A DNA stretch of 64,000 nucleotides from JBCFAY01 sp038562375 (GTDB lineage: Bacteria > Bacillota > Clostridia > Christensenellales > CAG-138), in assembly GCA_038562375.1 (NCBI GenBank), contig JBCFAY010000002.1, positions 62,001 to 126,000 on the forward strand. Direction: 5' to 3'. How positions within the stretch are numbered: position 1 is the first letter of the stretch; each line of letters begins with the position of its first letter. Below, piece by piece: positions 25,886-34,284 of the stretch. The notes under the pieces are model-generated. The model was not told the DNA's origin. It saw nothing but the letters and a program-made list of their open reading frames with translations, and did no database searches. The translations under genes and the position numbers were made by a program.

Positions 25886-25914
25886 ATTATAGCACGGGGC
25901 ATGGGTGCTGTCAA
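25886..25914 (-). promoter_or_regulatory. Consensus sigma-A promoter of the rplU operon
   Basis: A perfect TTGACA, a 17-base spacer and a perfect TATAAT on the minus strand, in the gap between rng and rplU. This is the best promoter in the window. Confidence 0.92.
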
Positions 25915-25925
25915 CGCAAAAAGCA

Positions 25926-27458
25926 TTAGGTATACGCCTTGATTTCGCCTTCCGAGTCCTTTAGTTCATCCGCACCAGAAAGCGGCGTTACCTCAAACTG
26001 CTCGATGTGCATCGATTTATCCGCCTGCACGTAGATGGTTCGCCCCTGCTGCTGCGGCAAGAGCGGCGATTGCTCGGTCGACTGATCGTCGATGAGCGCC
26101 GCGACGGCCGGATGTACCTTCACCAGATAGTTCGCGTGCGTCTGCTGCTCGAAGCAGCGGATCATATGGCGCCTGACCTTGAGAACCACCGTCTCGGTCG
26201 AGAGCACCTTGCCGTCACCCCGGCAATACGGGCAGGGCGACTGCAGCGTCGCGCTGATGCTGTGTCGCGCCTTCTTCCTCGTCATCTCCACGAGACCGAG
26301 CGCCGTAATGCCCAAGACGTTCGACTTCGTGCGATCCTTCTTAAGCTCGCTCCTCAGCGTTTCGAGCACGCATTCCTTATCGACGATCTCGTCCATATCG
26401 ATAAAGTCGATCACGATGATGCCGCTGATGTCCCGAAGGCGTATTTGCCTGGCGATTTCCTTCGCGGCCTCACAGTTGGTCTGCGTGATCGTTTCCTGCA
26501 GGTTGTCCACACCGACGAATTTTCCGGTATTGACGTCGATGGTCGTGAGCGCCTCGGTCTGGTCGATGATGATATAGCCGCCGTTTTTCATCCAGACCTT
26601 GCGCTGGAGCGCCTTGTCGATCTTGGTCTCAAGATCGTACCGGTCAAAGAGCGACGGTTCCGGCGCCCCGTAATACTCAACCCGATCCTTCAGCGCCGGG
26701 GATATGATGCCCGCTACCACCTCCACGCGCTCGTAGAACTCGCGGTCGTTGATAACCAGGCGCTCCACGTCCTGCGTAAAGAGATCGCGTATCGTACGGA
26801 AGATGAGCGGCTCCTCCGCGTGCAGAAGGCGCGGCGCGCTCACGAGCCTGGCCTTTTCGCGGATGCGGTTCCAAAGCCTGACGAGGAAGTCAAGATCGAC
26901 CGCGAACTCCTCTTCGCTCTTGCCGACGGCGGCCGTACGCACGATGACGCCCATGTTGTCGGGCTTGAGCTTGTCGAGCACGCTTTTAAGCCGCGCGCGC
27001 TCGGTCTCGTCCTCGATACGGCGCGATACGCCGACATAGTTCATAGAGGGCATGAGCACCAGCGTGCGCCCCGGCAGCGTGATGTGCGTTGTCACCCGCG
27101 CGCCCTTGGTGCCGACCGGCTCCTTAAGCACCTGCACCATGATGTCCTGGCCCTGGTGCACGATGTCCTTGATATTCTGCGGCGCGAACTTAATGCTCCC
27201 GCCGTTGTCCTCGAACTGGAACTCCTGGTGGTCTACCTGGATGTCGCCCGCGTATAAAAACGCGTTGCGCTCATGGCCGATGTCGACGAACGCCGCCTGC
27301 ATGCCGGGCAGGACGTTTTGCACCCTTCCGATGTAGATGTTGCCAACCATGCGTTCTCTGCCCCTGCGCTCAACGTAGATCTCCGTCGGCGCCCCGTTCT
27401 CAACGAGTGCGACGCGCGTCTGATAGGGATTGATATCCACTACGATTTCCTTGCACAC
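25926..27458 (-). CDS. rng: Ribonuclease G/E family endoribonuclease
   Basis: A 510-residue endoribonuclease that cuts single-stranded RNA, processing rRNA and mRNA. It contains an S1 domain near residues 35-125 (MVGNIYIGRVQNVLPGMQAA), the RNase H-like and DNase I-like core with IDVNTGKFVG and the metal-binding IVIDFIDMD, and the zinc-link cysteines in CPYCRGDGKV. I set the start at GTG because ggag lies 9 bases before it and the family N-terminus (KEIVVDINPYQTRVALVEN) begins there; an earlier ATG overlaps the upstream gene by 20 bases. It follows the DUF2344 gene by one base. Confidence 0.95.
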   Translation of the reverse strand: MCKEIVVDINPYQTRVALVENGAPTEIYVERRGRERMVGNIYIGRVQNVLPGMQAAFVDIGHERNAFLYAGDIQVDHQEFQFEDNGGSIKFAPQNIKDIVHQGQDIMVQVLKEPVGTKGARVTTHITLPGRTLVLMPSMNYVGVSRRIEDETERARLKSVLDKLKPDNMGVIVRTAAVGKSEEEFAVDLDFLVRLWNRIREKARLVSAPRLLHAEEPLIFRTIRDLFTQDVERLVINDREFYERVEVVAGIISPALKDRVEYYGAPEPSLFDRYDLETKIDKALQRKVWMKNGGYIIIDQTEALTTIDVNTGKFVGVDNLQETITQTNCEAAKEIARQIRLRDISGIIVIDFIDMDEIVDKECVLETLRSELKKDRTKSNVLGITALGLVEMTRKKARHSISATLQSPCPYCRGDGKVLSTETVVLKVRRHMIRCFEQQTHANYLVKVHPAVAALIDDQSTEQSPLLPQQQGRTIYVQADKSMHIEQFEVTPLSGADELKDSEGEIKAYT

Positions 27459-27459
27459 G

Positions 27460-28161
27460 TTATTCTTCTCCAATTGCATTTAGTATCGGGCAAACAGGCA
27501 ATGTTCCCCCGCTTTGAGCATAGATCGCGTCCCGGTGGATGCGCGTCTGCGCGTTCGTTCCAAAAGACTCCGTCAGCGCGCTCATCAAAAGCTCCACGTT
27601 GAGGCTCCCCGAGGCGTTGAGTTGACCGACGACGGAAAGCTCCGCGGAATCCCCTTCGCAGCGAAGCACCTCCATAGAAAGGATCATCGGCCGAAGATCG
27701 ACCTCTTTGTCGCCGCTTTTGGAGCGCTTTGTAACGGCGATGGGACCCGAAAGAAGCGCTTTTACCGCGCCCTCGAACGCGTCGCAGTCGACGGCTTGTG
27801 AAAAACGCAGCGTCACGCGATAGGACGCGTAAGCCATCATCGCGCTGAGCGTCTGCCTCGATTCGGGCGCTTCGAACGCCTCGAGCACGCGAACACCGGC
27901 GGGGAGCGCACCGTTGAGCAGCCGGGCGAATTCCTCCGGCGCCATCGGGCTGTCGAGGGAAATCTCCAGCCATTCCGCCTCGCTCGTCTGCCCGACCGCG
28001 AGAGCGGCGGCAAACGAGATCAACGGGTGCGGGTTGAATCCGTTCGAGTACGCGATGGGAAGCTTTGCCCGCCTTAGGGCGCGATGCAGCAGCCGCTGCA
28101 GATCAAGATGCGATACGTAACGCACCGCATCAGCCTTTTCATACCTTGCAATAATCCGCAT
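27460..28161 (-). CDS. TIGR03936 family radical SAM-associated protein (DUF2344)
   Basis: A 233-residue protein of unknown function that almost always accompanies the TIGR03960 radical SAM protein, and is fused to it in some genomes. It starts MRIIARYEKADAVRYVSHLD and carries SNGFNPHPLISFAAALAVG, the most conserved segment of the family. The ATG lies inside the end of the upstream gene (23-base overlap) and the stop is one base before rng, so all three are translationally linked. Confidence 0.9.
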   Translation of the reverse strand: MRIIARYEKADAVRYVSHLDLQRLLHRALRRAKLPIAYSNGFNPHPLISFAAALAVGQTSEAEWLEISLDSPMAPEEFARLLNGALPAGVRVLEAFEAPESRQTLSAMMAYASYRVTLRFSQAVDCDAFEGAVKALLSGPIAVTKRSKSGDKEVDLRPMILSMEVLRCEGDSAELSVVGQLNASGSLNVELLMSALTESFGTNAQTRIHRDAIYAQSGGTLPVCPILNAIGEE

Positions 28162-29974
28162 ACAATTCCCCAAAGCAGCCGTTGCAGCCGCTGCGGCAGT
28201 CCTTCGTCGTGGCCGCCTGCAGCGCGCGCGCATACTCCTGCTTTAAATATTTCTTTGTGACGAGCATGTCGATATGGTCGTACGGCAAAGGCTCGCTAAG
28301 ATCGCGGCGGCGGTGCGCATAGACGTCCGGCGCTATGCCGCATTCTAGAAACGCCTCGTCCCACGCGGTTTTATTGAAGTGCTCGTCCCAGGCGTCAAAG
28401 CGGCAGCCTTTCCGGTACGCGCTTTGGAGCACCCTGGAAAGCGACCTGTCCCCGCGCGCGAACACCGCCTCGAGAACGCTCAGATCCGGCGCGTGATAGT
28501 TGAGCTCCGCGCCGCGGATTCCCTTAAAGAGCCCTCTCAGGTACCGTTGCTTCTCTACGATTTCCTCCCTGGTGTCCTGGGGCTCCCACTGGAAAGGCGT
28601 GAAGGGCTTGGGTACAAACGACGACACGCTGACGCTGACCCTGAGGCCTTTGGCGCGCTTGTCCTTCGGAACGGCGTAGTAAGCGGCACACACTTTTTTG
28701 GCGAGATCCGCGATGCCGTCGAGATCCTCCGTCGTTTCCGTCGGCAGGCCGATCATGAAATAGAGCTTGACCGCGCTCCAACCGGCATGAAACGCCTCGC
28801 TCACGCTGCGAAGGAGATCCTCCTCCGTGACGCCTTTGTTGATGACATCCCGAAGGCGCTGTGTGCCGGCCTCCGGCGCGAATGTCAAGCCGCTCTTTCG
28901 CACCGACTGCATGCGCTCCAAATCTTCTTTCAGGAACGCGTCGATCCGAAGCGACGGGAGCGAGATCGAAACCTTCTGCCCGCCCATCTCGTTGGAGATA
29001 TCGGCAACCAGGCGGTGAATGTCCGAATAATCGCCGGAGCTGAGAGAGAAGAGGGATACTTCGTCATAGCCCGTGCAGGATACGAGTTCTCGCGCCTGGC
29101 GCATCAGCGTCTCCTCGCTGCGCTCCCTTACGGGGCGGTAGATGAAGCCCGCCTGGCAGAACCTGCAGCCGCGCGTGCAGCCGCGGAACAGCTCGATGGC
29201 CACGCGATCGTGCACGATGTTCAAAAAAGGCACGATCGGCTCGCCGATGTAGGCGGCGCTATCAAGATCCTTCACCACGCGCTTTTTTACGTTTAGCGGA
29301 GCCCGCTCTTCAAGCCGCCTGACGCACGCGAACCTCCCGTTTTCATCGTTCACCGGCTCGTAGAAGGACGGGATATACACGCCCTCGATTCTTGAAAGCT
29401 CGAGGAGCAGCTCCGATTTTTTCAGCCCCCGCTCCTTCGCTTTCAGGCAGATTTGGGCGACCTCTTCGGTCAGCTCCTCGCCGTCGCCGATGAGAACCGC
29501 GTCCATAAACGCGGCGATCGGCTCCGGATTGCAGGCACAGGGCCCGCCCGAGATCACGAGAGGCATGTCCTCCCCGCGCTCGCAAGCGAGCGCGGGAACG
29601 CCCGCGAGATCGAGCATCATGAGGATGTTCGTATAGCACATCTCATAGAGAAGCGAAAAACCGATCACGTCGCATGCGCGAAGCGAACGCCTGCTCTCGA
29701 GGGTAAAAAGCGGAATCTCGGCCGCGCGAAGCTCGCGCTCCATATCCGTCCAGGGCGCGAAGCAGCGCTCGCACGCTACGTCCTCCATCCTGTTGAGCAC
29801 GTGATAAAGGATGCGCGACCCGAGATGCGACATGCCGATTTCATATACGTCGGGGAAGCACAGCGCGAATCTTAACTTAGCATCCGGCTTTACGACCGCG
29901 TTGAGTTCCCCGCCGGTATAGCGCGCAGGCTTCTCGACGCGGGAAAGCATTTGTTCGATATATTCCCGATTCAA
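28139..29974 (-). CDS. TIGR03960 family B12-binding-domain radical SAM protein
   Basis: A 611-residue radical SAM enzyme. An N-terminal B12-binding-like region (residues about 25-190, with VISGGPCACNPEP) precedes the SAM barrel; the cluster cysteines are in ELFRGCTRGCRFCQAGF (CxxxCxxC), preceded by a family segment VPFLNIVHDRVAIE. A C-terminal extension ends in a cysteine cluster CRSGCNGCFGELYADYC. Its reaction is not established. The start is TTG: ggagg lies 5 bases before it. Conserved linkage with DUF2344 and rng suggests a role in RNA or ribosome modification, an inference from context only. Confidence 0.92.
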   Translation of the reverse strand: MNREYIEQMLSRVEKPARYTGGELNAVVKPDAKLRFALCFPDVYEIGMSHLGSRILYHVLNRMEDVACERCFAPWTDMERELRAAEIPLFTLESRRSLRACDVIGFSLLYEMCYTNILMMLDLAGVPALACERGEDMPLVISGGPCACNPEPIAAFMDAVLIGDGEELTEEVAQICLKAKERGLKKSELLLELSRIEGVYIPSFYEPVNDENGRFACVRRLEERAPLNVKKRVVKDLDSAAYIGEPIVPFLNIVHDRVAIELFRGCTRGCRFCQAGFIYRPVRERSEETLMRQARELVSCTGYDEVSLFSLSSGDYSDIHRLVADISNEMGGQKVSISLPSLRIDAFLKEDLERMQSVRKSGLTFAPEAGTQRLRDVINKGVTEEDLLRSVSEAFHAGWSAVKLYFMIGLPTETTEDLDGIADLAKKVCAAYYAVPKDKRAKGLRVSVSVSSFVPKPFTPFQWEPQDTREEIVEKQRYLRGLFKGIRGAELNYHAPDLSVLEAVFARGDRSLSRVLQSAYRKGCRFDAWDEHFNKTAWDEAFLECGIAPDVYAHRRRDLSEPLPYDHIDMLVTKKYLKQEYARALQAATTKDCRSGCNGCFGELYADYCKV

Positions 29975-29994
29975 AATATCCTCCAAAAACCCGC

Positions 29995-30044
29995 TTAAGC
30001 ATCGGCCGAATTTGGTCTAAAAACATTCGGCGCTCGATGCTTAA
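29995..30044 (-). other. Long inverted repeat between spoIVFB and the radical SAM gene
   Basis: ttaagcatcg.gccgaat pairs with attcggcgctcgatgcttaa around a loop of about 13 bases. On the minus strand it is followed by AAGCGGGTTTTTGG, which makes it a possible terminator for the spoIVFB transcript, though the T-run is offset by seven bases. Confidence 0.55.
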
Positions 30045-30089
30045 ACGCAGTTTCAGTTTACCATCAATTCATATCGCGGTCAAATGCTC

Positions 30090-30977
30090 TCAGGCCGGTT
30101 TACGCATTCTCAGGAGCATTTCGCCCACCGGAATCTCCTTGCCGTAGCGCGCGATTCCGTTCAAAAGCGTCCCCTCGTCCATCTGCCCGATCGCCAGGAG
30201 CGAATCGTCCACGACCAACAAGAGATTATACTTCCCCAGGGACAAAGATGCAAGAGCTTCTCCCGCGCGCGTCGAGGCGTGTATCGCCACATGTCTGAGG
30301 CCCAGCGTTTCCCCGCGCCGGAGCGTCCTTGCCCGGCGCACCATCGCATGAAGCTGCGCGCTCTGAGCAAATTTGAGCTCCCTTGCCGCCGCGAGGAGTA
30401 AAAACACCCCCATGATCGGTGCGGTAAGGTTGAAATTGCCCCCGGCGATCAAAATCGCCCCGAGCACGATCATGCCCGCGCCGCAGAGGATGCCCGCCCA
30501 GGCGCATAAAAGCGTCGCCGTGCGCGCGCGAAGGACGTTGCTTAACAGCACGCGGCAGATCCGACCGCCGTCGAGCGGCAGCGCGGGCAAAAGATTGATC
30601 GCCGCCAGCAATAGATTAAAATTGACGAACGGCTCCAGAGCCTCCTTCATGCGCGGAAACCAGCCGATCAGCGCGGCCGCCGCCGTCGCCACGACGAGGC
30701 TGAGCGTAGGCCCCGCCGCCGCCACCGCGATTTCGCTCGCGTTGGACTGCAGGGGGCCTCTCAGCCGCGCGACGAATCCGAACGGTTCAAGCTCGATTGC
30801 CGCGATCTCGTACCCCAAGCCGCGCGCGGCCATCGCGTGGCTCATCTCGTGCAGGGACAACGAAAACAAGGCGGTGAGCATCGGGCCCATCGCTCCTGCC
30901 ATGATTCCAACGGGAACGGCAATGAGGAAAAGTATGCTGCAGCGGATCTGCGTCGCGCCGACGCTGAAGAGTCTCAC
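30090..30977 (-). CDS. spoIVFB: SpoIVFB-like intramembrane M50 metalloprotease
   Basis: A 295-residue site-2-type zinc protease. The HExxH motif is seen in SLHEMSHAMAARGLGY, and the third ligand in NLLPALPLDGGRICR; about six membrane segments surround them. SpoIVFB cleaves pro-sigma-K in the outer forespore membrane. The C-terminal half would be the soluble CBS-like part. The start is GTG, 8 bases after ggag and three bases past the spoIVFA-like stop. Position next to spoIVFA and near rplU matches the B. subtilis spoIVFA-spoIVFB-rplU-ysxB-rpmA order. Confidence 0.9.
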   Translation of the reverse strand: MRLFSVGATQIRCSILFLIAVPVGIMAGAMGPMLTALFSLSLHEMSHAMAARGLGYEIAAIELEPFGFVARLRGPLQSNASEIAVAAAGPTLSLVVATAAAALIGWFPRMKEALEPFVNFNLLLAAINLLPALPLDGGRICRVLLSNVLRARTATLLCAWAGILCGAGMIVLGAILIAGGNFNLTAPIMGVFLLLAAARELKFAQSAQLHAMVRRARTLRRGETLGLRHVAIHASTRAGEALASLSLGKYNLLLVVDDSLLAIGQMDEGTLLNGIARYGKEIPVGEMLLRMRKPA

Positions 30978-30980
30978 GGC

Positions 30981-31691
30981 CTATTCTCCGTCGATCTCAA
31001 AGTAATCGCCGGGGTTTTGCGGCCTGCCCTGCTTGAGCACGCTGATGGTCAGCGTTCCCTGCTCCGAGAGCGTTCCGAGCGTATCGAGCTTTTTGACGGG
31101 CTGCCCATCCTCGACGAAGACTTCCTCAAATCCGTAATAATACAGTTCCATGTCCCCGGACTGTTTGACGCAGACATAGGTTCCAAGCGACGCATCCTCG
31201 CCGACCGCGATCACGGTGCCGGCGTCCGCAGCGATCACGTCCTCACCCTGTTTGCCTTCCAGCACCGCCTTGCGCCCATCGTCGACCAGATAGGATTTGG
31301 AGGCCGCGATAGGCTCCGCCATCGTCCGGCCGGCGCCGAATACGCTGAGTATCCCGTCAAGCTCCACGAATTGGAGCTTGCCGAGCATTTCGTCAAAATC
31401 GACCTCATCCGTCACGGCTGCGCTGACGCTCTGCACCGCGCTGTTGGTCAGCGGGCTGTCGATCCACTTAAACACCAGCACCAGCGCGCATGCGGCCGCG
31501 CAGATGCCGAGCTTAATGAGCATGGACATACCCGGCGAGCCCGCACGCCGGGCGTCGCCGCGGTGATAGCTTCGCGGGCGGCGGTGCGGCGGCCTTGCCG
31601 GATGCGTATACTTCTTTACGGGTTCGCGCTTTTGCTTTAGCGGCGGCGGCCCGCTGATCGTTTCAAACGGGGTTGTATTGAGCCGATCCAT
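30981..31691 (-). CDS. spoIVFA: SpoIVFA-like regulator with degenerate M23 domain
   Basis: A 236-residue protein with a basic N-terminal tail, one membrane helix (about 55-75, IKLGICAAACALVLVFKWID) and an extracellular peptidase-M23-like domain (about 130-236, ASKSYLVDDGRKAV...ADAGTVIAVGEDASLGTYVCV). The histidines and aspartate of active M23 peptidases are absent, as in SpoIVFA, which holds and inhibits SpoIVFB until the signal from the forespore. Immediately upstream of the protease gene. Identity is by context and topology more than sequence. Confidence 0.8.
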   Translation of the reverse strand: MDRLNTTPFETISGPPPLKQKREPVKKYTHPARPPHRRPRSYHRGDARRAGSPGMSMLIKLGICAAACALVLVFKWIDSPLTNSAVQSVSAAVTDEVDFDEMLGKLQFVELDGILSVFGAGRTMAEPIAASKSYLVDDGRKAVLEGKQGEDVIAADAGTVIAVGEDASLGTYVCVKQSGDMELYYYGFEEVFVEDGQPVKKLDTLGTLSEQGTLTISVLKQGRPQNPGDYFEIDGE

Positions 31692-31759
31692 GCCGACCCC
31701 TCCCTCTTTACGCGTTATTGCACTATAACACTATATGAAGGGAGGGCGGCGATCATACG

Positions 31760-32917
31760 CTATCTTCGCACTTGTCTTCGCATCCAGACGTTGAGCACAA
31801 GGCCGACCGCGATCATGTTCGTGAGCAGGTTCGAACCCCCGTAGCTGATGAACGGCAGCGGAATGCCCGTCACGGGCATGATCCCGACATTCATGCCGAT
31901 ATTCTCGAACACATGCGCGAGCAGCATCCCCATCGCGCCGATGACGATGCAGGTTCCGAAATGATCCTTCGCGCGGATGGCGACATAGAGCCACCGGAAG
32001 ATCAGCAGGAAGTAAAGCGCGATCAGTATCGTTCCGCCGATGAAGCCGACCGCCTCGACGATGCCGGCGAATATAAAGTCCGTGTGGCGCTCGGGCACGT
32101 ATTTGAGCTGCGCGAGCGTACCGTCGGTAAAGAAGCCCTTGCCGTACACCTGGCCCGAGCCGATGGAGATCTTCGCCTGGCTGACGTTGTACCCCTTGCC
32201 GGAGAGATCCTTGCTTGGATCCAGAAAAACATCGATGCGGCCGCGCTGATCCGCGTTCATCACATAGTGATAGGCAAGCGGAAGCGCGGCACCCAGGAAT
32301 ATGACCGCGCCGACGATATAATGCCAGCCGATCCTGCCGATGAAGAGCAGGCAGATGAGCACCATGATGAATACGAACGCCGTACCCCAGTCCGGCTGCA
32401 GGGCGACAAGCAGCGTCGGCACCGCGCAGATGCCCGCCACCTTTACGATGTCGGCAAATCGCTTGAGGCCGCCTTCGCGGTCCATTGTTTCGGACACAAT
32501 CTTGGATAGATAGATGATGAGCGTGATCTTGCATAGCTCCGCGGGCTGAAAGGCGCGGCTTCCGATGTTGAACCACCCGGCGACGCCGCGCGTGGATTCG
32601 CCCACGAGCAGCAGTACGACGAGCAAGAACAAATTCGCCGCATAGACGTATTTGATGAACGGCTTAAACGTCTGATAATCCACCACGAGCACGATGAGCA
32701 TCGCGGCGAGGCCTACGATAAAATTGACGATCTGGCGGCTGACGTATTCAAGGTTCAGCTTTCCAAGGTAATCGCCGATGGTCTTCTCAGTACCCTCGAA
32801 CGGCGACGCCATGATGCTCGCGATGCTTATAAGCCCAAAACCTACAAGCGCGAGCACCAACAGAATCGTAATCCAATCCAGATTATGCTTCAATAGCCTT
32901 TTGTCCGTAACGCCCAT
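31760..32917 (-). CDS. rodA: RodA/FtsW/SpoVE family peptidoglycan glycosyltransferase, RodA-like
   Basis: A 385-residue SEDS protein with about ten membrane segments that polymerises lipid II, normally with a class B penicillin-binding protein. SEDS marks include FNIGSRAFQPAELCKITLII, QPDWGTAFVF, the ERHTDFIFAGIVEAVGF loop and MPVTGIPLPFISYGGSNLL near the C-terminus. The start is one base past the stop of an upstream lipoprotein gene. A second family member, with its PBP, is at 42-43 kb, so this one is more likely the elongation enzyme. Confidence 0.93.
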   Translation of the reverse strand: MGVTDKRLLKHNLDWITILLVLALVGFGLISIASIMASPFEGTEKTIGDYLGKLNLEYVSRQIVNFIVGLAAMLIVLVVDYQTFKPFIKYVYAANLFLLVVLLLVGESTRGVAGWFNIGSRAFQPAELCKITLIIYLSKIVSETMDREGGLKRFADIVKVAGICAVPTLLVALQPDWGTAFVFIMVLICLLFIGRIGWHYIVGAVIFLGAALPLAYHYVMNADQRGRIDVFLDPSKDLSGKGYNVSQAKISIGSGQVYGKGFFTDGTLAQLKYVPERHTDFIFAGIVEAVGFIGGTILIALYFLLIFRWLYVAIRAKDHFGTCIVIGAMGMLLAHVFENIGMNVGIMPVTGIPLPFISYGGSNLLTNMIAVGLVLNVWMRRQVRR

Positions 32918-32918
32918 G

Positions 32919-34073
32919 TTATTCTCCGTCCGACAGGTCGAATAGATCCTGAACCTGCTCGTAAACGGCCACGTATTTATCCATCGTGTCCTGCCGGACG
33001 ATGGGGATGTTCAAAACCGTGGTCTTCGCCACGGACTCGCCGCGCATGAGCGCGTCCATCATCAAGGTGCACTGGGCGGCGGATTCATAATGCGGCTCCA
33101 AAACGAGGCCGTACACGTCGTTCGCTTTCATCAATTCGATGTTCGTCTTGTTGATTCCCGTACCGAACATCGTGATCAGGATCTGTGCAAGCAGCGCCTC
33201 CGGGATCGGTGTGGTTGAGGGCGCAACGGAGACGGACGGAGTTCCGGCGGACGACGGCGTAGGCGTAGGTTTAACGGTCGCTTTGGGCGACGGCGTCGCG
33301 GATGCGCCTTTAAACAGGGACTGCGCCTTGGAGCGCGCCTTTACCGCCACGGAGGTCGACGTATCGTCCACGCAGAACATTCCCTTGATATCCCGATTCT
33401 CTAGGATAAACGCCGCAAGCTCATCCACCGCGGCCTGCTCCTCTTGAGAGGTTCGAGTGAACGCCACGGAGGTGTACTGCGGATAGTAGGCTAAGAGCGC
33501 CTTGGAAAACCCCTCGTTCGCATCGGCCGTTTCGAAACCGTACACGAGGATGCGACCGGTCTTGAGCTTGCGCTCGGACATGCGCTCCGCGATTCCCCGG
33601 GCCATCTCCTCGAGATAAGCCGTCGAATCCGCGACGACGTTGATGTTTACACCTTCGACTGCGCAGGCGTAGTAGGAGACCGCGACGATCTTCCCGCTTT
33701 GCACCGCCTGCCCGATCGCCTCGGCGCCCTTCGAAAGCGGATCGTAGAACAAGAGCGCCGTGCATCCCGCATCGCTCGCCTGCTTGTACGCGTCCGCCGC
33801 GCCCGCCGACCCCTGATACCGGAATACCCGGGCCGCATATCCAAGGTTCTCCGCCGTTCTAAGGAAACCGTGCATCTGCATGTAGGTGCTCAGCTTCCCG
33901 TCGTCTTCAACGATCATGCCCAAAAGCCCGGCGGACGGATCGAGGCTCAGCCCGGTTCCCGGCGTGGCCGCAGGTTCCTCCGAGGAAGACGGGCCCTTAG
34001 AAGGCGAGGCCCCGCATCCGAACGAGAAGGCGAGCATCAAGCACACGCATAGGATCCCTATTCTTTTTAACAT
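32919..34073 (-). CDS. Binding-protein-like lipoprotein coupled to rodA
   Basis: A 384-residue lipoprotein (signal MLKRIGILCVCLMLAFSFGC, lipobox cysteine at 20). The mature part resembles type 1 periplasmic sugar-binding proteins (LLGMIVEDDGKLSTYMQMHG, TALLFYDPLSKGAEAIGQAV, GRILVYGFETADANEGFSKA). A Ser/Thr/Pro-rich stretch of about 40 residues (about 253-293) is inserted before the last lobe segment. There is no ABC transporter gene next to it; instead its stop is one base from the rodA start. This suggests a sensing or scaffold role at the wall machinery rather than uptake, which is inference. Confidence 0.75.
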   Translation of the reverse strand: MLKRIGILCVCLMLAFSFGCGASPSKGPSSSEEPAATPGTGLSLDPSAGLLGMIVEDDGKLSTYMQMHGFLRTAENLGYAARVFRYQGSAGAADAYKQASDAGCTALLFYDPLSKGAEAIGQAVQSGKIVAVSYYACAVEGVNINVVADSTAYLEEMARGIAERMSERKLKTGRILVYGFETADANEGFSKALLAYYPQYTSVAFTRTSQEEQAAVDELAAFILENRDIKGMFCVDDTSTSVAVKARSKAQSLFKGASATPSPKATVKPTPTPSSAGTPSVSVAPSTTPIPEALLAQILITMFGTGINKTNIELMKANDVYGLVLEPHYESAAQCTLMMDALMRGESVAKTTVLNIPIVRQDTMDKYVAVYEQVQDLFDLSDGE

Positions 34074-34284
34074 GGCCGACTCCTTCTCCCGCGCCCTGGG
34101 CGCAAAGCTATCAATTGAAACAAGGATTTCCCCATTTCGGATTTTTGTACTATTTTACAGGAAAATCCCCCGGCTGTCATGTGAACAAGTTGAAACAATC
34201 CATGTCGGACGAGATCCCGGCGCGCGGTTTTTGGGCGGACGCGCGGATCTGGCCGCCCGCGGCGCGCGCAAAATTCTACGCGCA

